From positions 1-6,363 of the forward strand of contig PHEM01000184.1 of assembly GCA_002842935.1 (NCBI GenBank): 6,363 nt of DNA, written 5' to 3'. The stretch is from Alphaproteobacteria bacterium HGW-Alphaproteobacteria-13 (GTDB lineage Bacteria; Pseudomonadota; Alphaproteobacteria; Sphingomonadales; Sphingomonadaceae). The position numbers and the translations under genes are program-made. Below the pieces are notes generated by a model. The model saw nothing but the letters and a program-made list of their open reading frames with translations, was not told where the DNA came from and ran no database searches. Of this stretch, positions 1 through 4,856 are shown piece by piece. Position 1 is the stretch's first letter. The number at the start of each line of letters is the position of its first letter.

Positions 1-82
1 CCGTTCGTGTCGAGCGAAGTCGAGACACCCATCGGCCTTGCGCCACACCGATGGGTGTCTCGACTTCGCTCGACACGAACGG
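1..82. repeat. Perfect 35-bp inverted repeat (sphingomonad-type dispersed palindrome)
   Basis: Bases 1-35 and 48-82 are exact reverse complements, separated by a 12-base spacer (36-47). The arms begin with ccgttcgtgtcgagcgaagt. Because the left arm starts at the first base of the window, the element may extend further left. As RNA from either strand it would form a very stable 35-bp hairpin, so it may act as a transcription barrier or terminator between the unseen upstream gene and the TerC gene. I see no T-tract after it on the + strand. Palindromes with this core are, from memory, dispersed in Sphingopyxis and related genomes; the copy number cannot be checked here. An apparent reading frame running through it is not a gene. 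Confidence 0.9.
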
Positions 83-187
83 GACGATGGATCAGATTTG
101 ACGCACGCTGCTCCAAGGCACGACCACAAGCTCGGGAACGCATGGTCCCCGCCATGCGTTTCCATGCCCTGAACAGGGACTGTCATC
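83..187 (+). promoter_or_regulatory. Leader/upstream region of the TerC-family gene
   Basis: This short non-coding stretch must contain the promoter and 5' UTR of the TerC-family gene. A TTGACG -35-like hexamer lies at 98-103, but I see no convincing -10 box 16-19 bases later. A perfect 7-bp hairpin, cgcatgg (139-145) with ccatgcg (152-158) around a 6-base loop, sits about 30 bases before the start codon. A smaller ccct/aggg pairing (167-170 with 175-178) would sequester the purine-rich agggac (175-180), which is the likely ribosome-binding site. TerC/Alx genes are often preceded by a yybP-ykoY manganese riboswitch, but its conserved GGGGAGUAG-like core is not visible here. A structured leader is seen; a regulatory role is inference. 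Confidence 0.35.
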
Positions 188-1174
188 ATGGAATTTCTAT
201 TCGCGGACTGGCTGGGAACCCCGGCCTGGTTCTGGCTGGTCTTCATCACGCTCGTCATCGCGCTGACCGCCTTCGACCTCGGCATTCTCCACAGGGAGAA
301 CAAGGAGATGGGAATCGCGGAAAGCCTGAAGCTTTCCGCGCTCTACATCGGCATCGCGTTCGCCTTCGGCGCGTGGATCTGGACGGCGAAGGGCAGCGAG
401 GCGGGGCTGGAATATTATACCGGCTTCTTCATCGAAAAGGCGCTGTCGATCGACAATATCTTCGTCATCTCGCTGATCTTCGGCACTTTCGCGATTCCGG
501 CGCGCTATCAGTATCGCGCGCTCTTGTGGGGCATCATGGCGGTGATCGTGCTGCGCGGCATCATGATCGCGGGCGGCGCCGCGCTGGTCGAGGCTTATGG
601 CTGGCTGCTCTATATCTTCGCCGCCTTCCTGATCTTCACGGGAATCAAGATGCTGTTCGCAAGCGAAAAGCCGATGGACGTCGCGGGCAATCCCGTCGTC
701 CAATGGCTGTCGCGCCACATTCCGCTGACGCACGAACTGCACGGCGAGAAATTCTTCGTGCGCGTGCCCGACACGCGGACGGGGAAGATGGTGCGTGCGG
801 CGACGCCGCTGTTCCTGGCGCTGGTGGTCATCAACCTCGCCGATCTGGTGTTCGCGGTCGACAGCGTGCCCGCGATCTTCGCGATCACGACCGACACCTT
901 CATCGTCTATACGTCGAACATCATGGCGATCCTCGGCCTGCGCGCGCTCTATTTCGCGCTCGCGGCGATGGTGCATCGTTTCCACTATCTCAAATATGCG
1001 CTGGCGCTGGTGCTCGTCTTCATCGGGTCGAAGATATTCGTCGCCGACTTCCTGCTGGGCGGCGCGAAGTTTCCGCCGCTCGCCAGCCTGGGTGTGACCG
1101 TCGCGCTGATCGCGGGCGGCGTCGTCTGGTCGCTGGTCGGCACGCGCAAGGAGAGCGGGGCGCCGGGGGGCTGA
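188..1174 (+). CDS. TerC/Alx family integral membrane metal-homeostasis protein
   Basis: This 328-residue protein matches the Alx-like branch of the TerC family (Pfam TerC), close to the length of E. coli Alx. The family is implicated in Mn(II) export and in protection against metal stress, and some members were first noted for tellurite resistance. The protein is very hydrophobic, with about eight to nine membrane segments (roughly 11-31, 48-66, 86-104, 109-130, 136-157, 203-224, 240-262, 267-287, 301-318) in the inner membrane. Family hallmarks are seen: FDLG with Asp30; EKALSIDNIFV at 83-93 with acidic Glu83 and Asp89; and NLADLVFAVDSVPA at 216-229 with Asp219 and Asp225. These intramembrane acids are the expected metal path. 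The hydrophilic loop at about 160-200 resembles the cytoplasmic loop of Alx. The ATG at 188 is preceded by a modest agggac site. The gene ends 6 bp from the convergent WYL-like gene, with no space for a separate terminator. Substrate specificity is inferred from the family. Confidence 0.93.
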   Translation: MEFLFADWLGTPAWFWLVFITLVIALTAFDLGILHRENKEMGIAESLKLSALYIGIAFAFGAWIWTAKGSEAGLEYYTGFFIEKALSIDNIFVISLIFGTFAIPARYQYRALLWGIMAVIVLRGIMIAGGAALVEAYGWLLYIFAAFLIFTGIKMLFASEKPMDVAGNPVVQWLSRHIPLTHELHGEKFFVRVPDTRTGKMVRAATPLFLALVVINLADLVFAVDSVPAIFAITTDTFIVYTSNIMAILGLRALYFALAAMVHRFHYLKYALALVLVFIGSKIFVADFLLGGAKFPPLASLGVTVALIAGGVVWSLVGTRKESGAPGG

Positions 1175-1180
1175 CTCTCG

Positions 1181-1480
1181 TCAGACGGCGAGCAGCAGCG
1201 TGTCCTTGTCGCTGGGCGCGGCGGGCTGGAAGGCGGGGAGGGGATCGAATTCCTCTTCCTGCACTTCGGTCTCGCCAAGCCCGTCGAGCTTGAACTGGCC
1301 CAGGCGCGGTTCTTCGTCCGACCGCCAGTTCTTGTTGAGGTTCAGCGCGCTCACGAACAAATCCCCGTGCCGCTCGAACAGCTGGTGCGGGGCGAGTGTC
1401 ATGATATTGCCGTTATAACGCGTGGTGACGATCCGCCGCCGCGCGATGGCTTCCATCATTTTCAGTCGTGTATCGCTCAT
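1181..1480 (-). CDS. Small conserved protein resembling a stand-alone WYL-type domain
   Basis: The 99-residue product has the pattern of a short WYL-like beta domain. An N-terminal helix (MSDTRLKMMEAIARRR) is followed by RIVTTRYNGNIMTLAPHQLF at 16-35, then HGDLFVSALNL at 38-48, NWRSDEEPRLGQFKLDGL at 51-68 and an acidic, Pro-rich tail. WYL domains usually follow an HTH in transcription regulators and are proposed ligand sensors; no HTH is present here. I recall near-identical small proteins annotated as hypothetical or WYL-domain-containing in sphingomonads, but cannot confirm this without a search. It has its own promoter (see 1516-1545). The Shine-Dalgarno signal before the ATG is weak. An internal Met-Met at positions 8-9 is a possible alternative start, but it also lacks a ribosome-binding site. 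The gene is convergent with TerC. Coding potential is well supported; function is unknown. Confidence 0.75.
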   Translation of the reverse strand: MSDTRLKMMEAIARRRIVTTRYNGNIMTLAPHQLFERHGDLFVSALNLNKNWRSDEEPRLGQFKLDGLGETEVQEEEFDPLPAFQPAAPSDKDTLLLAV

Positions 1481-1515
1481 GGCTCGGGGAGAAATCCGGT
1501 TTTATTGTGCAATGC

Positions 1516-1545
1516 ATCATAAACCTGCCGCGACGGGCATGGCAA
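1516..1545 (-). promoter_or_regulatory. Predicted sigma70-type promoter of the WYL-like gene
   Basis: Reading the minus strand, TTGCCA (1545-1540, 5 of 6 to TTGACA) is followed after an 18-base spacer by TATGAT (1521-1516, 5 of 6 to TATAAT). Transcription would begin near 1509, giving a leader of about 28 bases before the ATG at 1480. The -35 box starts only about 15 bp beyond the T-tract of the aceA terminator, so the WYL-like gene appears to be insulated from aceA and separately expressed. This is sequence-only evidence. Confidence 0.5.
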
Positions 1546-1560
1546 GCCCCCTTTGGACAT

Positions 1561-1599
1561 GAAAATGTCCGCCGAAAGCCCGAAGGCCTCCGACGGACA
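1561..1599 (-). terminator. Intrinsic terminator of aceA (15-bp stem, UUCG loop)
   Basis: On the minus strand, tgtccgtcggaggcc (1599-1585), a TTCG loop (1584-1581) and ggctttcggcggaca (1580-1566) form a continuous 15-bp stem containing three G-U pairs. It is closed by the especially stable C(UUCG)G tetraloop and followed directly by TTTT (1565-1562). This is a strong Rho-independent terminator about 90 bases after the aceA stop codon. The run of T is short, and it lies inside a second small palindrome, ggacat-gaaa-atgtcc (1555-1570 on the + strand), which competes with the base of the terminator stem. On the + strand the hairpin lacks a T-tract, so it is unlikely to serve the other direction. 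Confidence 0.8.
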
Positions 1600-1600
1600 G

Positions 1601-1646
1601 GCTTTCCTCCCCAGGAAAGCTCGGGAGGCGCGGGCGGACCCGCGCC
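1601..1646. repeat. Two additional perfect hairpins downstream of aceA
   Basis: Two perfect 8-bp stems are packed between the aceA tail repeat and the terminator. The first is gctttcct (1601-1608) with aggaaagc (1613-1620) around cccc. The second is ggcgcggg (1627-1634) with cccgcgcc (1639-1646), with loop cgga, which reads TCCG on the aceA-sense strand. Together with the terminator they would give the aceA mRNA three consecutive hairpins at its 3' end. They probably stabilise the transcript or help termination; a small RNA is possible, but I see no promoter dedicated to one. Confidence 0.6.
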
Positions 1647-1652
1647 AATGGC

Positions 1653-1706
1653 TTATGCGGCGGCGAACTGGTTCCCTCGCGGCATTTATGCCGCCGCGAA
1701 CTGATT
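1653..1706 (-). repeat. Direct repeat of the aceA C-terminal codons (NQFAAA-stop)
   Basis: The last seven codons of aceA (1706-1686, encoding N-Q-F-A-A-A-stop) recur at 1673-1653 in the same orientation and exactly 33 bp (11 codons) further on, thus in the same reading frame. The 21-base copies differ at three positions. All three are synonymous third-codon changes (AAT/AAC, GCG/GCC, GCG/GCC). Four codons (M-P-R-G) lie between the aceA stop and the second copy, so readthrough of the TAA would yield a protein ending in a second N-Q-F-A-A-A. The synonymous-only divergence suggests that the second copy descends from real coding sequence, for example the tail of a displaced aceA allele or paralogue. 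Confidence 0.8.
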
Positions 1707-3281
1707 CATCGTATTGTCCGAACCCGCGGCCTTCAGCGCCGCTTCGCCCGCGAAATATTCCTTATGGTCGTCGCCCATGTCGCTGCCCGCCATATTCTGG
1801 TGCTTGACGCAGGCGATGCCCTGGCGGATTTCCTTGCGCTGGACGGCGGCGACATAGCCGAGCATGGCTTCGTCGCCGAAATAATCCTTCGCCAGATTGT
1901 CGGTCGATAGCGCGGCGGTGTGATAGGTCGGCAGCGTGATCAGGTGGTGGAAGATGCCCGCCCGCTTCGCGGCGTCGCGCTGGAAGCTGCGAATGCGGTT
2001 GTCGGCCTCGACGCCCAGGTCGGTGCCGTCATAATCGACGCTCATCAGCCTGGCGCGGTCATAGGCGCTGACATCCTTGCCTTCGGCCTGCCAGGCGTCG
2101 AACACCTGCTGGCGGAAGTTCAGCGTCCAGTTGAAGCTCGGCGAGTTGTTATAGGCGAGCTTCGCGTTGGGAACGGCTTCGCGGATGCGGTCGACCATGC
2201 CCGCGATCTGTTCGATATGCGGCTTTTCGGTCTCGATCCAGATCAGGTCGGCGCCGTTCTGCAAGCTGGTGATGCAATCGAGGACGCAGCGATCCTCGCC
2301 CGTTCCGGCGCGGAACTGATAGAGGTTCGAGGGCAGGCGCTTCGGACGCAGCAGCTTGCCGTCGCGGTTGATGAGGACGTCGCCGGGGTTGCCCGCGCCC
2401 GTCACTTCTTCGCAGTCGAGGAAGGCGTTATACTGGTCGCCGAGGTCGCCCGGCTCGCGCGTGAAGGCGATCTGCTTGGTCAGGCCCGCGCCCAGGCTGT
2501 CGGTGCGCGCGACGATCACGCCGTCATCGACGCCCATTTCCATGAAGGCATAGCGCAGCGCGCGGATTTTCTGGAGGAAATCCTCGTGCGGAACCGTAAC
2601 CTTGCCGTCCTGGTGACCGCACTGCTTTTCGTCCGAGACCTGATTTTCGATCTGGAGCGCGCAGGCGCCCGCCTCGATCATCTTCTTGGCAAGCAGATAG
2701 GTCGCCTCGGCATTGCCGAAGCCCGCGTCGATGTCGGCGATGATCGGCACCACATGTGTTTCGTGATTGTCGATCGCATGCTGGATCTGCTTCGCCTTCA
2801 CTTCGTCGCCGGCGGCGCGCGCGGCGTCGAGTTCGCGGAACAGGCCGCCCAGCTCGCGGGCGTCGGCTTGGCGCAGGAAAGTGTAGATTTCCTCGATCAG
2901 CGCCGGAACGCTGGTCTTTTCGTGCATCGACTGGTCGGGGAGCGGCCCGAATTCGCTGCGCAGCGCGGCGACCATCCAGCCGGACAGATAGATGTAGCGG
3001 CCCTTGACGGTGCCGAAATGCTTCTTGATCGAGATCATCTTCTGCTGTGCGATGAAGCCGTGCCAGCAGCCGAGCGACTGGGTGTAGTTGGCGGGATCGG
3101 CGTCATAGGCGGCCATGTCGGCGCGCATGATGCGCGCGGTGTAGCGGGCGATGTCGAGACCGGTGCGGAACTTGTTCTGCGCCCGCATCCGCGCGACGCT
3201 CTCCGCGCCGATCGCGTCCCAGCGGCCGTCCTGATCGCGAATGAGGCGTCCGGCTTGCGCCATGTCTTCGGTGTAGCTCAT
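1686..3281 (-). CDS. aceA: Isocitrate lyase (glyoxylate shunt), long Pseudomonas-type form
   Basis: AceA cleaves isocitrate to glyoxylate and succinate in the cytoplasm, letting cells grow on acetate, fatty acids and other C2-yielding substrates. At 531 residues this matches the long P. aeruginosa-type subfamily rather than the roughly 430-residue E. coli type. The catalytic signature is KQCGH at 219-223, with nucleophilic Cys221. Also seen are YLSGW at 98-102, the Mg-binding DIDAGFGN at 183-190, ARTDS at 258-262, the substrate-binding NNSPSFNW at 378-385 and PTYHTAAL near 451-458. The extra segment at about 270-330 is typical of the long form. The ATG at 3281 is preceded by AAGGA (3294-3290) at a 9-base spacing. 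A small hairpin (3300-3304 with 3310-3314) lies just upstream of that site. The gene is divergent from a ScfR/RamB-type regulator that probably controls it, and ends in a strong terminator. No malate synthase gene is adjacent. The ending (NQFAAA) is repeated downstream. Confidence 0.98.
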   Translation of the reverse strand: MSYTEDMAQAGRLIRDQDGRWDAIGAESVARMRAQNKFRTGLDIARYTARIMRADMAAYDADPANYTQSLGCWHGFIAQQKMISIKKHFGTVKGRYIYLSGWMVAALRSEFGPLPDQSMHEKTSVPALIEEIYTFLRQADARELGGLFRELDAARAAGDEVKAKQIQHAIDNHETHVVPIIADIDAGFGNAEATYLLAKKMIEAGACALQIENQVSDEKQCGHQDGKVTVPHEDFLQKIRALRYAFMEMGVDDGVIVARTDSLGAGLTKQIAFTREPGDLGDQYNAFLDCEEVTGAGNPGDVLINRDGKLLRPKRLPSNLYQFRAGTGEDRCVLDCITSLQNGADLIWIETEKPHIEQIAGMVDRIREAVPNAKLAYNNSPSFNWTLNFRQQVFDAWQAEGKDVSAYDRARLMSVDYDGTDLGVEADNRIRSFQRDAAKRAGIFHHLITLPTYHTAALSTDNLAKDYFGDEAMLGYVAAVQRKEIRQGIACVKHQNMAGSDMGDDHKEYFAGEAALKAAGSDNTMNQFAAA

Positions 3282-3369
3282 CGTCTCTATCCTTGCGTGC
3301 GCCCGGAAAGGGCGGGGAGTGATGGACTCCGATTGACCGATTGCGCGGCGGAAGTGAAAAGCTTTGTCA

Positions 3370-3387
3370 ATAATTCTTGTGAATTAT
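3370..3387. promoter_or_regulatory. Palindrome, candidate operator 1
   Basis: ATAATTC (3370-3376) and GAATTAT (3381-3387) form a perfect 7-bp inverted repeat around TTGT. It overlaps the GATAAT box proposed for aceA and the TTGTGA -35 proposed for the regulator, so a bound protein could affect both genes. It is a candidate binding site only; the protein that binds it is not shown by the sequence. Confidence 0.45.
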
Positions 3388-3405
3388 CGCATTTGAGTGC
3401 AAAAT
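3377..3405 (+). promoter_or_regulatory. Possible promoter of the ScfR/RamB-type regulator
   Basis: TTGTGA (3377-3382, 4 of 6 to consensus) and CAAAAT (3400-3405, 4 of 6) are separated by an ideal 17 bases. Transcription would start near 3412, inside the second palindrome, giving a leader of about 25 bases. Both boxes are imperfect, so this is a weak prediction. Confidence 0.3.
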
Positions 3406-3408
3406 AGC

Positions 3409-3434
3409 ATGTAAATTTGTAAAGAAAGTTACAT
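3409..3434. promoter_or_regulatory. Palindrome, candidate operator 2 next to the regulator start
   Basis: ATGTAAATTT (3409-3418) and AAAGTTACAT (3425-3434) are inverted repeats matching at 9 of 10 positions around a 6-base centre. The palindrome ends three bases before the regulator ATG (3438) and covers its probable transcription start and ribosome-binding area. That position fits autorepression, and it lies upstream of the aceA -10-like box where an activator could sit. The segment 3412-3423 matches the RamB box AAACTTTGCAAA, as I recall it, at 9 of 12 bases. Confidence 0.5.
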
Positions 3435-3437
3435 CCT

Positions 3438-4823
3438 ATGGCGGAGCGAAGGATATTCGCCGGACCGGCGGTACGGAAAATACGGCGCGAGGCGGGGATG
3501 ACGCAGGCGGCGATGGCCGAGGCGCTCGACATCTCGCCCAGCTATCTCAACCTGATCGAGCATGGCCAGCGCCCGCTGAGCGCGACGGTGATCGTCCGGC
3601 TGGCCGAGCGCTTCGGCTTCGACGCCGCCAAGCTGAGGTCGGAGGCGCTGCCGGGCGGGCTGGCGGGACTGCGCCGCCGCCTGGCCGACCCGCGCTTCGC
3701 CGACCTCGGCATCGGCGCGCAGGAGGTCGAGGAATGGCTTCAGGCCGCGCCCGCGACCGCCGCCGCCTTCGCGCGCCTGTTCGACACGGCGGGGGAGGGC
3801 GCGCCCGCGCTCGCCGAGGCGCCCGAAGTCGACACCGTGCGCCGCGCGATCGAGCGATGGCGCAACCATTTCCCCGACCTCGATGCGCGCGCCGAGGAAC
3901 TGGCCGATGAACTGCGGCTCGCGGGCGGCGACCTATACGGTACGATTGCCGAGCGATTGCGGACGCGGCACCAGCTCGGCATCCGCATCCTGCCCACCGA
4001 CGTCATGCCCGACCGGCTGCGCTGGCTCGACTGGCACGCGCGGCAACTGATGCTGAACGAGTTGCTGCGCCCCGCCTCGCGCACCTTTCAGGCGGCCGCG
4101 ACGCTCGCGCAGATGGAGGCGAAGGCGGAGATCGACGCGCTCGTCGCCGGGGCGGAGTTCGCCGCGCCCGCGTCGGCGCGGCTGTTCGAGCGCCACCTGG
4201 TCCATTATTTCGCCGCCGCGCTGATGATGCCCTATGGCCGTTTCCTGCGCGCCTGCGACGCGACGGGATATGACCTGCTGCTGCTTCAGCGGCGCTTTGG
4301 CGCCGGTTACGAGCAGGTCGCGCACCGGCTGACGACCTTGCAGCGCGTCGGCGCGCGCGGGCTGCCTTTCTTCATGCTGCGAATCGACCGTGCGGGGCAG
4401 GCGAGCAAACGCTATGCCGGGGCGAGCCAGTCGCCGCTGGTCGATGGCGACGCGCGCTGCCCGCTGTGGGGCGTGCACGAGGCCTTTTCGCGCCCCGGCG
4501 AAGTTATCGCCGACCTGATCGAGATGGAGGATGGGTCGCGCTGGTTCACCCAGTCGCGCAGCGTCGCCGCGCCCGGCGCGAGCGGAGGCGGCACGCCTGC
4601 GCGCTTTGCCGTGTGCATCGGCGTCGACGCGAAAATCGCCGCGCCGCTGGTCGCCGCGCGCGGCATCGACCTGATGCGCAGCCCGGCGACTCTGGTCGGT
4701 CTGGGCTGCCGCCGCTGCACACGCAGCGGCTGTGTCCAGCGCTCGGCGCCGCCGCAAGCGCGCGCGCTGCGCTTCCGCGAAGGCGAGCGCGGCGTCAGCG
4801 CCTTTGATTTTGCCGGTGATTGA
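3438..4823 (+). CDS. ScfR/RamB-type short-chain fatty acyl-CoA transcriptional regulator (XRE family)
   Basis: This 461-residue regulator has the three-part design of the RamB/PccR/MccR (ScfR) family. An XRE helix-turn-helix lies at about 8-62, with the recognition portion MTQAAMAEALDISPSYLNLIEHG at 21-43 given here in part: MTQAAMAEAL, then SPSYLNLIEHG. A central IrrE-like (M78/DUF955-related) region spans about 150-270, including ERHLVHYFAAALMMPYGRF at 251-269. A C-terminal ScfR domain contains GLPFFMLRIDRAGQASKRY at 308-326, CPLWGVHEAF at 341-350, and a Cys cluster C424-x2-C427-x4-C432 followed by QRSAPP. The IrrE-like part has no HExxH, so peptidase activity is not expected. Known family members sense acyl-CoA or carbon status and control acetate or propionate assimilation; RamB of Corynebacterium regulates glyoxylate-shunt genes. 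Divergence from aceA therefore fits direct control. The ATG at 3438 has only a weak purine-rich aaagaaag upstream, suggesting low expression. A PAS-GGDEF gene follows 33 bp later. The effector is unknown. Confidence 0.9.
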   Translation: MAERRIFAGPAVRKIRREAGMTQAAMAEALDISPSYLNLIEHGQRPLSATVIVRLAERFGFDAAKLRSEALPGGLAGLRRRLADPRFADLGIGAQEVEEWLQAAPATAAAFARLFDTAGEGAPALAEAPEVDTVRRAIERWRNHFPDLDARAEELADELRLAGGDLYGTIAERLRTRHQLGIRILPTDVMPDRLRWLDWHARQLMLNELLRPASRTFQAAATLAQMEAKAEIDALVAGAEFAAPASARLFERHLVHYFAAALMMPYGRFLRACDATGYDLLLLQRRFGAGYEQVAHRLTTLQRVGARGLPFFMLRIDRAGQASKRYAGASQSPLVDGDARCPLWGVHEAFSRPGEVIADLIEMEDGSRWFTQSRSVAAPGASGGGTPARFAVCIGVDAKIAAPLVAARGIDLMRSPATLVGLGCRRCTRSGCVQRSAPPQARALRFREGERGVSAFDFAGD

Positions 4824-4856
4824 GCCTAGGAGCGCGGCGCGTGCGGGAGGACCGAT

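Larger units (their letters stand above)
3282..3437. promoter_or_regulatory. Divergent aceA / regulator control region
   Basis: This 156-bp region drives aceA leftward and the regulator rightward. Its right half (about 3356-3437) is strikingly AT-rich against a GC-rich genome. It holds two palindromes, at 3370-3387 and 3409-3434 (listed separately). It also holds two sequences resembling the TTTGCAAA core recalled for the RamB/PccR family: AGTGCAAA at 3396-3403 (6 of 8) and TTTGTAAA at 3416-3423 (7 of 8), with centres 20 bp apart. For aceA a GATAAT -10-like box reads on the minus strand at 3388-3383, but no matching -35 is seen, which would suit an activator-dependent promoter. A TTGACA hexamer (minus strand, 3370-3365) has no -10 partner. 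An 8-bp tandem repeat (caatcggt, minus strand) lies near 3330-3343. Confidence 0.6.

Noticed and set aside
83..187. yybP-ykoY manganese riboswitch before TerC
   Set aside because: Expected from the family, but the conserved core sequence is not seen; only generic hairpins can be supported.
7..1293. Long + frame (428 codons) over the TerC region, starting inside the palindrome
   Set aside because: Arg/His-rich, low-complexity product in a shifted frame over a clearly recognisable TerC gene; a GC-rich shadow frame.
1653..1673. Second NQFAAA copy as a separate small gene
   Set aside because: Only MPRGNQFAAA (10 codons) without its own ribosome-binding site; better explained as a remnant or duplicated tail.
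3365..3370. TTGACA (minus strand) as the aceA -35 box
   Set aside because: Perfect hexamer, but the bases 16-18 further on are GC-rich (cgcgca) with no resemblance to a -10 box.
1920..3407. 495-codon + frame opposite aceA
   Set aside because: Exact antisense of isocitrate lyase with no recognisable domain; long antisense frames are expected in high-GC coding DNA.
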